Shown piece after piece: positions 52,003 to 62,144 of a stretch of DNA of 64,000 bases (positions within the stretch are counted from its first letter, which is position 1; every line of letters begins with the position of its first letter). This DNA comes from Azospirillum brasilense (GTDB lineage: Bacteria > Pseudomonadota > Alphaproteobacteria > Azospirillales > Azospirillaceae). Below the pieces are notes generated by a model. The model saw only the letters and a program-made list of their open reading frames with translations, made no database searches and was not told the DNA's origin. The position numbers and the translations under genes are program-made. Location: positions 124,001 to 188,000 of the forward strand of contig NZ_CP059449.1 of the NCBI RefSeq assembly GCF_022023855.1. The letters are read 5' to 3'.

Positions 52003-53136
52003 TCAGTCCAAGGTCTGTCGATAACGTTTCAGCGCGACCACCGTGACCACCGCCAGGAAGAGCAGCAGCGCCGCCACCTCCCCGGCGATTTCCGCCGGAC
52101 CGTTGCCTTTCAGGAGGATGCCGCGGACGATGCGCAGGAAATGGGTCAGCGGCAGAATCTCCCCCACCGCCTGCGCCCAGCCGGGCATGCCGCGGAAGGG
52201 AAACATGAAGCCGGACAGCAGCATCGACGGCAGAAAGAAGAAGAAGGACATCTGCATCGCCTGGAGCTGGTTCTTCGCCACGGTGGAGAAGGTGAAGCCC
52301 ACTGCCAGATTGGCGGCGATGAACAGCACCAGCACGGCGGACAGCAAGGCCAGACTGCCGACAATGGGCACGCCGAAGAGAAGCCGGGCGGCCAGGACGA
52401 TGATGACGACCTGGATGTAGCCGACCAGGATGAAGGGCACGATCTTGCCAAGCATCACCTCGAACGGGCGGACCGGCATCGCCAGCAGATTCTCCATCGT
52501 CCCGCGCTCACGCTCGCGGGTGACGGCCAGCGCGGTCATCATCACCATGGTCATGGTCAGGACGACGCCCATCAGGCCGGGCACCACGTTGTACTGGGTG
52601 ATGCCCTCCGGGTTGTAGCGGCGGTGGACCCGCAGCTCGACCGGGTCGGGCGTGGAGCGCAGATGGGCCAGCGGCCCGGTCAGATCGGGGTCCAGCGCCT
52701 GCCGCGCGAGGGTGGACAGGGCGGACAGCGCGTTGCTGGTCGCCGCCGGGTCAGTCGCGTCGGCCTCGACCAGCAGCACGGGCCGCTCGCCCCGCTGCAG
52801 GTCGCGGGCGAAGCCGGCGGGAATGGTGACGGCGAACTGCACCCGCCCTTCCGCCAGCAGACGGTCCAGCTCCGCCGGGCTGCCGGCGCCGCGGGTCACG
52901 TCGAAATAGCCGGAATTCACCATGGCCGACACCAGCGTGCGCGCGAAGGGGCTGGAGTCGGCAGCGTGGACGGCGGTCGGCAGGCTCTTGGGATCGGAGT
53001 TGATGGCGAAGCCGAACAGCACGAGCTGGAGCACCGGCACCCCCACCATCATGGCGAAGGTCAGCCGGTCGCGCCGCATCTGGATGAACTCCTTCACCAT
53101 CACAGCGACGAAACGCGCGAAGGAAAACCGCGCCAT
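52003..53136 (-). CDS. ABC-2-type efflux permease
   Basis: The 377-residue membrane protein starts with one helix (MMVGVPVLQLVLFGFAINSDP) and a large periplasmic domain with YFDVTRGAGSPAELDRLL and RRYNPEGITQYNVVPGLMG. Five or so helices follow: VLTMTMVMMTALAVTRERERGT, the FILVGYIQVVIIVLAARLLF region and SMLLSGFMFPFRGM. It is the YhhJ/YbhR type of ABC-2 permease. With the ATPase and HlyD-type genes further upstream on the same strand it forms a drug or lipid exporter. A plus-strand gene sits between it and the ATPase gene. Confidence 0.92.
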   Translation of the reverse strand: MARFSFARFVAVMVKEFIQMRRDRLTFAMMVGVPVLQLVLFGFAINSDPKSLPTAVHAADSSPFARTLVSAMVNSGYFDVTRGAGSPAELDRLLAEGRVQFAVTIPAGFARDLQRGERPVLLVEADATDPAATSNALSALSTLARQALDPDLTGPLAHLRSTPDPVELRVHRRYNPEGITQYNVVPGLMGVVLTMTMVMMTALAVTRERERGTMENLLAMPVRPFEVMLGKIVPFILVGYIQVVIIVLAARLLFGVPIVGSLALLSAVLVLFIAANLAVGFTFSTVAKNQLQAMQMSFFFFLPSMLLSGFMFPFRGMPGWAQAVGEILPLTHFLRIVRGILLKGNGPAEIAGEVAALLLFLAVVTVVALKRYRQTLD

Positions 53137-53279
53137 GACGCCCCTCCCCAGCCGTGCATTTCAAAATAGAAACACAACTTTTACTTCAATGTCGCAGCGG
53201 GCAACTTGACCCCCATTGACATATCGAAATTGCTTGAAGCACCGTCCAAATGGATTAACTCGTATGCGGGAAACATACC

Positions 53280-53648
53280 ATGACATCTATTCTTGCCAAG
53301 GGCGCCGCCGCCGTCGCCGCCCTGTTCCTGTTTCATGGCGCCGCCCTGGCCGGGCAACAGGACTTCACCATCGCGAACGAGACGGGCTACGCGCTGAAGC
53401 ACATCTACGTCAGCGAGTCCGCCAACGAGAAGTGGGACGAAGACATCCTCGGCCGTGACGTCCTCGACGACGGCGAGGAGTTCGAACTGAGCTTCGGCAA
53501 GGCCGAGAAGACCTGCAAGTGGGACATGAAGGTCATCTACGACGACGGTGAGTCGGCGGTCTGGCAGAATCTGAATCTCTGCAAGATCTCCAAGCTGACG
53601 CTGCGTTGGAACAAGAACACAGGAGTGACCTCCGCGTCGATCGAATGA
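53280..53648 (+). CDS. Small exported protein, conserved in Azospirillum-like bacteria, unknown function
   Basis: The 122-residue product has a Sec signal peptide (GAAAVAALFLFHGAALAG). The mature domain is QQDFTIANETGYALKHIYVS, DEDILGRDVLDDGEEFELSFG, then CKWDMKVIYDDGESAVW and LCKISKLTLRW, with two cysteines. Close relatives are common, often in several copies, in Azospirillum and related genera. Some database entries call such proteins argininosuccinate lyase, which the sequence does not support. It is read opposite to the surrounding efflux genes. Confidence 0.8.
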   Translation: MTSILAKGAAAVAALFLFHGAALAGQQDFTIANETGYALKHIYVSESANEKWDEDILGRDVLDDGEEFELSFGKAEKTCKWDMKVIYDDGESAVWQNLNLCKISKLTLRWNKNTGVTSASIE

Positions 53649-53719
53649 CCGCGCGCCGTCCCCGCACCGTCTTTCGCAAGGCTGTGGGGACGGCCTGACT
53701 TTGCCCGCCGGCGGCGCGG

Positions 53720-54661
53720 TCATGCGAAATTGTCCGTGCTGCGGTTCATCAGATGGATGAACACGTCCTCCAGCGTTGGCTCCGTCCGCCGCACCAGCAG
53801 GCCCGAGTCGGCGGCCCAGGGACGCAACGCCTCCTCAAGCTCCGCACCATCACCGCCACTGACGTGCAGACGGGCGCCGAAGGCGGCGACCATCTCGACA
53901 CCCGGACGGTCGCGCAGCGCCGCCGCGACGCGCCCGAGGTCCGCCCCGCCCGCCCCCCGCGCGCCGACCTCGTAGGTGACCAGACCCGAGTTGGCGATCA
54001 CCTCCTCCACGCTGCCCTGGGTCATCAACCGGCCGTAGGCGAGGTAGGCGATAGCGTGGCAGCGCTCCGCCTCGTCCATGTAATGGGTGCTGACCAGCAC
54101 GGTCAGCCCGTCGTCGGCCAGCCGGTGGATCTCGTCCCAGAACTCCCGCCGCGCCTTGGGATCGACCCCAGCGGTCGGCTCGTCGAGGAGAAGCAGCTTC
54201 GGCTCGTGCAGGATGCAGGCGGCCAGCGCCAAACGCTGCTTCCAGCCACCCGACAACGCCCCCGCCAGCTGCTCCCGCCGGTTGCCCAGCCCCAGCCGCT
54301 CCAGCGCCGCGGCGACCTTCCGCCGCCGGTCCGGCAGTCCATACATGCGGGCGACGAAATCCAAATTCTCGGCGATGCTCAGATCCTCCCAGAAGCTGAA
54401 CTTCTGGGTCATATAGCCGACCTGCCGCTTGATGGCGGCGCTCTGGCGGCGGATGTCGAGCCCGAGGCAGGTCCCCTCCCCGGCGTCGGGGGTCAGCAGC
54501 CCGCAGAGCATGCGGATGGTCGTCGTCTTGCCCGACCCGTTCGGCCCCAGGAAGCCGTAGATCTGCCCGCGCGCCACCCGGATGGAGAAGCCATCCACCA
54601 CCGTCTTGGCGCCGAAGCGCTTGACCAGACCGCGCACGTCGATGGCAGCGTCTCCGGTCAT
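53720..54661 (-). CDS. ABC transporter ATP-binding protein
   Basis: The 313-residue protein is an ABC ATPase of the CcmA/DrrA type. The Walker A is GPNGSGKTTT, the Q-loop region YMTQKFSFWEDLS, the signature SGGWKQRLALAACIL (SGGWK variant of LSGGQ), the Walker B LLLLDEPTAGVDP, and the switch His in STHYMDEA. ATG 54661 overlaps the HlyD stop (ATGA), giving translational coupling. The longer reading covers HlyD codons. The partner permease is the minus-strand gene at 52003, on the far side of the inserted plus-strand gene. Confidence 0.93.
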   Translation of the reverse strand: MTGDAAIDVRGLVKRFGAKTVVDGFSIRVARGQIYGFLGPNGSGKTTTIRMLCGLLTPDAGEGTCLGLDIRRQSAAIKRQVGYMTQKFSFWEDLSIAENLDFVARMYGLPDRRRKVAAALERLGLGNRREQLAGALSGGWKQRLALAACILHEPKLLLLDEPTAGVDPKARREFWDEIHRLADDGLTVLVSTHYMDEAERCHAIAYLAYGRLMTQGSVEEVIANSGLVTYEVGARGAGGADLGRVAAALRDRPGVEMVAAFGARLHVSGGDGAELEEALRPWAADSGLLVRRTEPTLEDVFIHLMNRSTDNFA

Positions 54662-55605
54662 GGCGGCAGTTCCACATCCACCGGCAGACCGGGGTTGAGC
54701 GTCGCACCGTCCTCCAGCCGCGCTTCCACGCGGAAGACCAGCTTCTCGCGGCTGCCGACGCTGTAGATCACCGGCGGGGTGTATTCCACCCGCGGGGCCA
54801 CATAGGTCACGCGCGCCGACAGGCCGGGCGGGCAACCGTCGCAGCGCACCGCCACCCGGTCACCGGGACGGACGCGGGCCATCAGCGGTTCCGGGACGAA
54901 GAGCACCAGCTTCCGCTTCCCCGGCGGCAGAAGCGACACCACCGGGGCGCCCGCCGGCACCCATTCGCCGGGGTTGAACAGGGTGTCCTCGACCAGCGCC
55001 GCCTCAGGCGCCAGCGGAGCCAGCTCAGCGAGCCGCTTGTCCGCCTGGGCCAGCGCCGCCTCGGCTTGGGCGACGGCGTCCTCGGCGGCGCGGATCTGGT
55101 CGGGGCGGGCCGGCAGGTTGGAGACGGCCAGTTGCGCGGTCAGCTCCTCCAATCGCGCACGGTCGCCGTCGCGGCTGGCGCGGGCGGCGTCCAGCCGGTC
55201 GTCGGAACTGACCTTGCGCGCCACCAGGGTCTGCTGCCGTGTCAGCTCCGCTTCGGAATAGCGCAGCGCCGCTTCGGCCTGCGCGCGCTGGGCGGCGACC
55301 ACCGCCAGCTCGTCGGGGCGCCGGCCGGTCCGCAGGTCGGCAAGCTGCGACCGCGCCTGCGCCAGCGCAGCGGCCAGCCGCTCGCGCTCCGCCCGCGCGC
55401 TGGTGCGGTCGAGCGCGAAGAGGGGGGCGCCCGCCTCCACCCGCCCGCCGCGCGTCACCGCCAGCGTGTCGAGCGTCCCGGCCACCGGGGCGGCGATGCG
55501 CAGATACTCGCCCTCGGCGTAGCCGTGGGCCAGCGGCACGGCGTCCCCGCCACCCAGCCCGAGGACGGACAAGGCCGCCGCCAGCGTTTCGGCGATCCAG
55601 CTCAT
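54658..55605 (-). CDS. HlyD-family periplasmic adaptor of an ABC efflux pump
   Basis: The 315-residue protein has a weak N-terminal hydrophobic anchor ([20 protein letters not shown]), a barrel-sandwich half (LRIAAPVAGTLDTLAVTRGG), a long coiled-coil hairpin (ERLAAALAQARSQLADLRTG ... LEELTAQLAVSNLPARPDQ) and a C-terminal beta domain. This matches the YbhG/YhiI-like adaptors that go with ABC-2 pumps. ATG 55605 overlaps the TetR gene stop (ATGA). It is the second gene of the operon tetR, adaptor, ATPase. Confidence 0.92.
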   Translation of the reverse strand: MSWIAETLAAALSVLGLGGGDAVPLAHGYAEGEYLRIAAPVAGTLDTLAVTRGGRVEAGAPLFALDRTSARAERERLAAALAQARSQLADLRTGRRPDELAVVAAQRAQAEAALRYSEAELTRQQTLVARKVSSDDRLDAARASRDGDRARLEELTAQLAVSNLPARPDQIRAAEDAVAQAEAALAQADKRLAELAPLAPEAALVEDTLFNPGEWVPAGAPVVSLLPPGKRKLVLFVPEPLMARVRPGDRVAVRCDGCPPGLSARVTYVAPRVEYTPPVIYSVGSREKLVFRVEARLEDGATLNPGLPVDVELPP

Positions 55606-56252
55606 GACGGCGGCCCTCCCTCCGGGGCGAGCGTCCGGCGCAGCGCGTCGAGATGGGCGGCCAGCAGAGCCGCCACGTCTGGCGGGCGGCCCTCCAGCGC
55701 CTCGAAGGAGGAGCGCCACAGCGCGCTCATCAGCATCGGCGCCACGATCAGCCGGACGGTCGACTCGACATCCACCGGGCGGAACTCCCCGCGCGCCATG
55801 CCGCGCTCCAGAACCGCCGCCAGCAGGGCGAAGGCGCGGCGGATCACCTCGTCGTAATAGAAGCGGGCGAGATCGGGAAAATTGCCGGCCTCGGCGATGA
55901 TCAGCTTGGGGATGGCGCCGGCGCGGGATTTCAGGATGCGCGTCGCGAAGAGGGTCAGCAGCGTTTCCAGAACGGCGAAGCTCGGCCCCTGCGCCCCGGC
56001 CAGGAGACGCTCGGCCATGTCCAGGTTGGGCAGGATGGCCTCGCGGACCACCGCCTTGAACAGCTCCTCCTTGTTCGGGAAGTAGAGGTAGAGCGTGCCC
56101 TTGCTGACCCCGGCCTGCGCCGCGACGTCCTCCAGCCGGGCCGCCGCGAAGCCGCGCTCGCCGAAGACGGTCAGGGCCGCGTCGACGATCTCCCGGGGGC
56201 GCGCCTGCTTGCGTCGGCGCCAGCGCGGAGCGGCGGGATCATCCTCCGGCAT
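55602..56252 (-). CDS. TetR-family transcriptional repressor
   Basis: The 216-residue protein has an N-terminal TetR HTH ([46 protein letters not shown]) and a helical ligand-binding part, typical of AcrR/RamR-like repressors. It is the first gene of the efflux operon and is translationally coupled to the adaptor gene. An inverted repeat 27 bp upstream of its ATG is the likely operator, so it probably represses its own operon until an inducer, perhaps the exported compound, binds. Confidence 0.93.
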   Translation of the reverse strand: MPEDDPAAPRWRRRKQARPREIVDAALTVFGERGFAAARLEDVAAQAGVSKGTLYLYFPNKEELFKAVVREAILPNLDMAERLLAGAQGPSFAVLETLLTLFATRILKSRAGAIPKLIIAEAGNFPDLARFYYDEVIRRAFALLAAVLERGMARGEFRPVDVESTVRLIVAPMLMSALWRSSFEALEGRPPDVAALLAAHLDALRRTLAPEGGPPS

Positions 56253-56279
56253 GCCGTTCTCCAGGGTGGAGAAAATATT

Positions 56280-56293
56280 ACTGACCAGTCAGT
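56280..56293. promoter_or_regulatory. Candidate TetR operator
   Basis: ACTGAC-CA-GTCAGT is a perfect inverted repeat of a type seen at TetR-family sites, 27 bp upstream of the TetR ATG and next to AT-rich DNA (AAAATATT) that could be the -10 region. Confidence 0.7.
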
Positions 56294-56619
56294 TATTAGC
56301 TGTTTGCCGGTGGAAACTCCAGTTTTCTCAAGGGTTGCGCCGTTCTGCCGCAGCCATAAGTCATTGTGCGTCGCAGCAACTGATATGCAAAAGGGCTTGC
56401 CTTTCGACCGAGAGTTTCCGAAACTTTCGACAGTCCGCAGCGCGAACGGCTTGTCACGGAAGCACGCGCGGCGGGCGCACCGGTGGTCAAAGGCGCCGAT
56501 CAGCAACGAGCGCACACCCCACCCCGGGAGGAACGGTTCAAGGCGCCGTGCCGGGATCAATTCGACGAGCGCGCTGGTGCGCGGCGTCCGGAGTCCCGGT
56601 TGAGCAGGGGGTGTCGATC
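56294..56619 (+). other. nifA upstream region, no NifA or sigma-54 site seen
   Basis: These 326 bp separate the divergent TetR and nifA genes. I found neither a TGT-N10-ACA element nor a GG-N10-GC promoter core, so nifA here does not look NifA-autoactivated. AGGGGGTG lies just before the nifA ATG as the ribosome-binding site. No gene is supported in the region. Confidence 0.5.
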
Positions 56620-58503
<1,884 letters not shown>

Positions 58504-58625
58504 GGAGTGCCGAGCCGCCCGGCGCCTTTCTCCCCAGAGGAACGAGGGGCATGCGGTTGCACAACCGGGACAGGTGACCGGGTGTGTGTTAACCTCCCGG
58601 CACTCTCCCCGGTTGCCGCAGATTC

Positions 58626-59516
58626 ATGGAAAAGCCCCTTGCGCTCCTCTTCGTGGACATCGCCGACAGCACGCTGCTCTACGAACTGGCAGGCGACCGT
58701 AAGGCGGCGGCGCTGACCCAGCGGGTGCTGGAAGACCTGCGCCGGATCGTCAGGGAGAACGACGGCACGGTGGTGAAAAGCCTGGGCGACGGGCTTCTCG
58801 CCTGCTTCCCCATGAGCGACGGCGCCACCCGCGCCGCGCTCGCCATGATGGAGCGGCAGGCGGATTTCGGGCTTCGCCTGCGCGCCGGGCTGCATTTCGG
58901 CCCGGTGATCGCCGGCCCCGGCGACCTCTACGGCGACGCCTGCAACGTCGCCGCCCGCCTGGAATCCATCGCCCGCCCCGGCGAGATCCTGGCGACCGAC
59001 GATCTGGTCGACCGCCTCTCCCCGCCGCTGCACAAGCGGACCCGCCTTCTGAACAGCGTCGCGGTGAAGGGAAAGGCGGCCCCTGTCCGCGTCCACCAGA
59101 TCCGCGACGGCAACGCCCCGGCGGAGGCCGAGGACAACGCCACCGTCGCCTTGACCACATCGGTTCCCGGCAATGGGCGCGGCCTGCCGTCCCTCCGCCT
59201 GTTCGGGCGCGACGCCGAGGTGACGCTGACTCCCCTGCTGCCGCGCGTCACGGTCGGGCGTGACGAGGGCTGCGGCCTGCGCATCCCCTCCCGCCGCACC
59301 TCGCGCCAGCACGCGGTGATCGACTTCAGCCGTGGCAGCTTCCTGCTGACCGACCATTCGACCAACGGCACCTTCATCCGCGCAGGGGAGTCCCCCTCCC
59401 TGCTGCTGCGCCGCGATTCGACGAAACTGACCGGCAGCGGGCTGATCGGGTTCGGGGGAGAACCGCTGCGGCCCGGGGAGGACCATGTCCTGACCTTCCA
59501 AGTGGGAAGCGCGTGA
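58626..59516 (+). CDS. Class III nucleotide cyclase fused to an FHA domain
   Basis: The 296-residue protein has an N-terminal class III adenylate/guanylate cyclase domain that looks catalytically complete: metal aspartates Asp11 (LFVDIADST) and Asp55 (KSLGDGLLA), Lys51, and Asn107/Arg111 in GDACNVAARLE. Asp104 fits adenylate rather than guanylate specificity. The C-terminal FHA domain (~195-290) has Gly211-Arg212, Ser226-Arg227-His229 and Asn247-Gly248-Thr249, so it should bind phosphothreonine. No membrane segment is present. It sits between nifA and nifB, 122 bp after nifA, upstream of the nifB regulatory region. Its role is unknown. Confidence 0.9.
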   Translation: MEKPLALLFVDIADSTLLYELAGDRKAAALTQRVLEDLRRIVRENDGTVVKSLGDGLLACFPMSDGATRAALAMMERQADFGLRLRAGLHFGPVIAGPGDLYGDACNVAARLESIARPGEILATDDLVDRLSPPLHKRTRLLNSVAVKGKAAPVRVHQIRDGNAPAEAEDNATVALTTSVPGNGRGLPSLRLFGRDAEVTLTPLLPRVTVGRDEGCGLRIPSRRTSRQHAVIDFSRGSFLLTDHSTNGTFIRAGESPSLLLRRDSTKLTGSGLIGFGGEPLRPGEDHVLTFQVGSA

Positions 59517-59527
59517 CGACGCCCCCA

Positions 59528-59543
59528 TGTCGGGTCCCCGACA
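59528..59543 (+). promoter_or_regulatory. NifA upstream activator site 1 (TGT-N10-ACA)
   Basis: TGTCGGGTCCCCGACA is a perfect palindromic TGT-N10-ACA element 115 bp upstream of the nifB -24/-12 promoter. Confidence 0.88.
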
Positions 59544-59584
59544 GGCGGCGTGTTTGTCGGCCATTGTTGGGCTTTGTCCGCCTT

Positions 59585-59600
59585 TGTCGGATTGCCGACA
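59585..59600 (+). promoter_or_regulatory. NifA upstream activator site 2 (TGT-N10-ACA)
   Basis: TGTCGGATTGCCGACA is a second perfect TGT-N10-ACA element, sharing its outer bases TGTCGG and CCGACA with site 1. It lies 57 bp downstream of site 1, about five to six helical turns, and 58 bp before the -24 element. Confidence 0.88.
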
Positions 59601-59657
59601 TGTCCCACAGGCCAGACAATACCGCTTAACCCACTGAAACTCCACACTTCACCCGGT

Positions 59658-59673
59658 TGGCCCCGAACTTGCT
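59658..59673 (+). promoter_or_regulatory. nifB: Sigma-54 (-24/-12) promoter of nifB
   Basis: TGGCCCCGAACTTGCT has GG and GC separated by 10 bp, as required for sigma-54 RNA polymerase, and TTGCT matches the -12 consensus. Transcription would start near 59684, about 40 bp before the nifB ATG. Confidence 0.88.
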
Positions 59674-59725
59674 TTTAATGACCCGACCAAGGGCGCCGAC
59701 GGCGCGGCTGGGAAGGGAGTGGACG

Positions 59726-61282
59726 ATGGCCAACGTTATTTCGCTCGACAGCATCCTGGGCGTGGGTGAGCTGAAATCCCCCGCCGAGGCGCCGCCCGCC
59801 GCCGCTTCCGGCTGCGCGTCGTCCTCCTGCGGGTCGTCGGACGGCCCCGCCGATATGGCGCCGGAGGTGTGGGAGAAGGTGAAGAACCATCCCTGCTACT
59901 CCGAGGAGGCGCATCACTATTTCGCCCGCATGCACGTCGCCGTGGCGCCGGCCTGCAACATCCAGTGCAACTACTGCAACCGCAAATACGACTGCTCCAA
60001 CGAGAGCCGGCCGGGCGTGGTCTCCGAGAAGCTGACCCCCGATCAGGCGCTCCGCAAGATTCTGGCTGTCGCCAAGGAGATCCCGCAGCTCTCCGTCATC
60101 GGCATCGCCGGCCCCGGCGACAGCTTGGCGGCGGGCGGCAAGAACACCTTCAAGACCTTCGAAATGCTGGCGAAGAAGGCGCCGGACCTCAAGCTGTGCC
60201 TGTCCACCAACGGTCTGGCCCTGCCCGACCATGTGGACACCATCGCGAACTACAACATCGACCACGTCACGATCACAATCAACATGGTCGATCCCGAGGT
60301 CGGGCAGCACATCTATCCCTGGATCTTCCACGACCACAAGCGCTGGACCGGCCTGGACGCCGCCAAGATCCTGCACGAGCGCCAGATGCTCGGCCTGGAG
60401 ATGCTGACGTCGCGCGGCATCCTGGTGAAGGTGAACTCCGTCATGATCCCCGGGATCAACGACGAGCACCTGATGGACGTGAACAAGGCGGTGAAGTCGC
60501 GCGGCGCCTTCCTGCACAACATCATGCCGCTGATCTCCGACCCGGCGCACGGCACGCATTTCGGCCTGACCGGCCAGCGCGGCCCGACCGCGCAGGAGCT
60601 GAAGGTCCTGCAGGACCAATGCGAAGGCGGGGCCAAGCTGATGCGCCACTGCCGCCAGTGCCGCGCCGACGCGGTCGGCCTGCTCGGCGAGGACCGCGGC
60701 TCCGAATTCACCATCGACCAGATCGAGGCGATGGGCGAGGTGGAGTACGACCAGGAGGCCGCCCGCACCTACCGCGAGCATGTCGAGGGCGAGCGCGCCG
60801 GTCGCCACGCCGCCAAGGCCGCAGCACAGGCCGACGTCGCCGAGACGGTCGGCACCGAGGTGCAGCCGATCCTGATCGCCGTCGCCACCAAGGGCGGCGA
60901 GCGCATCAACGAGCATTTCGGCCACGCCAAGGAATTCCAGATCTACGAGGTTGGCCCGAAGGGCGCCAAGTTCGTCGGCCACCGCCGCGTCGACCAGTAT
61001 TGCGAAGGCGGATCGGGCGACGAGGACGCGCTCGGCGGCGTGCTGTCGGCGATCAACGACTGCACCGCGGTCTTCGTCGCCAAGATCGGCGGCTGCCCGT
61101 CGCAGAACCTTAAGGACGCGGGCATCGAGCCGGTTGACCGCTTTGCCTTCGAATACATCGAGGAGTCGGCATTGACCTACTTCAAGGACTATGCGGAGCG
61201 CCTCGGCCAAGGTGCGATCAACGCCCGCGAGGGGCAGGACGCGGTGATCCGCACCGGCGCCTTCACCGCCCTTCGCGCCTGA
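59726..61282 (+). CDS. nifB: FeMo-cofactor biosynthesis protein NifB
   Basis: NifB builds the 8Fe-9S-C precursor (NifB-co) of the nitrogenase cofactor. The 518-residue protein has a radical SAM domain with the motif Cys77-x3-Cys81-x2-Cys84 (CNIQCNYC), further Cys ligands (Cys30, Cys35, Cys57, Cys90) and the C-terminal [16 protein letters not shown] NifX-like cofactor-binding domain follows from ~378 ([20 protein letters not shown]). This is the long NifB type with the fused NifX domain. GGGAG precedes the ATG. It is the first gene after two NifA sites and a -24/-12 promoter. fdxN follows 77 bp later. Confidence 0.98.
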   Translation: MANVISLDSILGVGELKSPAEAPPAAASGCASSSCGSSDGPADMAPEVWEKVKNHPCYSEEAHHYFARMHVAVAPACNIQCNYCNRKYDCSNESRPGVVSEKLTPDQALRKILAVAKEIPQLSVIGIAGPGDSLAAGGKNTFKTFEMLAKKAPDLKLCLSTNGLALPDHVDTIANYNIDHVTITINMVDPEVGQHIYPWIFHDHKRWTGLDAAKILHERQMLGLEMLTSRGILVKVNSVMIPGINDEHLMDVNKAVKSRGAFLHNIMPLISDPAHGTHFGLTGQRGPTAQELKVLQDQCEGGAKLMRHCRQCRADAVGLLGEDRGSEFTIDQIEAMGEVEYDQEAARTYREHVEGERAGRHAAKAAAQADVAETVGTEVQPILIAVATKGGERINEHFGHAKEFQIYEVGPKGAKFVGHRRVDQYCEGGSGDEDALGGVLSAINDCTAVFVAKIGGCPSQNLKDAGIEPVDRFAFEYIEESALTYFKDYAERLGQGAINAREGQDAVIRTGAFTALRA

Positions 61283-61359
61283 CGTCCGAACACCCGATCA
61301 CCCTACGGACTTACCCGGCGGCCCACCGCAACAGCCGCCCCATCTGCAAGGAGAGTGTC

Positions 61360-61551
61360 ATGGCTTACAAGATCAAGGCTTCCGACTGCACCGCCTGCGG
61401 CGCCTGCGAGGCCGAGTGCCCGAACAACGCCATCAGCTTCAAGAAGGGCGCCTACGCCATCAACGCGGACCTGTGCACCGAGTGCAAGGGCCAGTTCTCC
61501 AGCCCGCAATGCGCCTCGGTCTGCCCGGCCGACTGCTGCGTCCCGGCCTGA
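61360..61551 (+). CDS. fdxN: 2[4Fe-4S] ferredoxin (FdxN type)
   Basis: The 63-residue ferredoxin has two cluster motifs: Cys10-x2-Cys13-x2-Cys16-x3-Cys20-Pro and Cys39-x2-Cys42-x8-Cys51-x3-Cys55-Pro. The longer spacing in the second is the nif-linked type. Two further Cys residues lie near the C-terminus (Cys59, Cys60). FdxN proteins give electrons to NifB or nitrogenase. AAGGAGAG precedes the ATG. The neighbours are nifB upstream and the helical-repeat gene downstream. Confidence 0.96.
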   Translation: MAYKIKASDCTACGACEAECPNNAISFKKGAYAINADLCTECKGQFSSPQCASVCPADCCVPA

Positions 61552-61562
61552 TCGCCCGAAAC

Positions 61563-61590
61563 CCCTCTCCCGTCCCATCACGGGAGAGGG
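61563..61590. repeat. Palindrome between fdxN and the next gene
   Basis: CCCTCTCCCG (61563-61572) and CGGGAGAGGG (61581-61590) flank 8 nt. The 3' arm GGGAGAGGG also lies 5 bp before the ATG of the next gene and could be its ribosome-binding site, so folding may tune translation. It shares a core with palindromes at 27589 and 45166. Confidence 0.75.
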
Positions 61591-61595
61591 TGTCC

Positions 61596-62144
61596 ATGGA
61601 GCGCACCGCCATGCTGGACGAGGTGGATGAAGGCTGGCTCAACCGCCGTTACTACGGCGGCGACCTGCCCCCCGAGGCGGAGCGGTTCCTGCATCTCGCC
61701 GCCGCCAGCCACGCCGACGCCGAGGCGGCGGAGCGCCACCTCGCCCGCGCCGCCGAATTGGCGCCGGGGCACCGGCTGGTCGATCTTGGCCATTACAAGT
61801 TCCACTTCTACAAGGCCAACCTGGACACCGCCCTGCTCTACGGCGAGCGGATGCTCGGCCACGCCATGGCGGCCATCGGCCTGAACCACACCGACTGGCG
61901 CATGGTCGGCAATGATCACGCGGACTTCGCGGGTCTGGAGCCGGCCCCGCGCCTGTTCCTGTTCGCCCTGACCGCGGTCGGCTACCTGCATCTGCGCCTG
62001 GGCCGTCTGGCCGAAGGGCGCGAGGCCCTGCACAAGGTCCGGGACCTGGACCCGAAGGACCGCTTCGGAACCACCCGCCTGCTCGCCGCCGCGGACCGCC
62101 ATGAAGCCGGCCAAGACGAAGCCGGCCCGGAGGACGATGCATGA
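61596..62144 (+). CDS. nif-cluster protein with TPR-like helices, unknown function
   Basis: The 182-residue protein has two or three TPR-like helix pairs: AERFLHLAAASHADAEAAER, HLARAAELAPGHRLVDLGHY, then LFLFALTAVGYLHLRLGRLA with EGREALHKVRDLDPKDRFG. It also has an FYKANLDTALLYGERML segment. Similar small helical proteins occur next to nifB and the Cys4-LRV gene in other diazotrophs, which suggests a nif role, but none is established. ATG 61596 is the first in frame and has the palindrome arm as ribosome-binding site; ATG 61611 is possible. Its stop overlaps the next ATG (ATGA). Confidence 0.8.
   Translation: MERTAMLDEVDEGWLNRRYYGGDLPPEAERFLHLAAASHADAEAAERHLARAAELAPGHRLVDLGHYKFHFYKANLDTALLYGERMLGHAMAAIGLNHTDWRMVGNDHADFAGLEPAPRLFLFALTAVGYLHLRLGRLAEGREALHKVRDLDPKDRFGTTRLLAAADRHEAGQDEAGPEDDA

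Noticed and set aside
56294..56619. NifA-dependent promoter for nifA itself
   Set aside because: No TGT-N10-ACA and no GG-N10-GC core could be found in the region on the plus strand.
59675..61210. 511-codon minus-strand reading frame across nifB
   Set aside because: It is antisense to nifB and lacks any domain.
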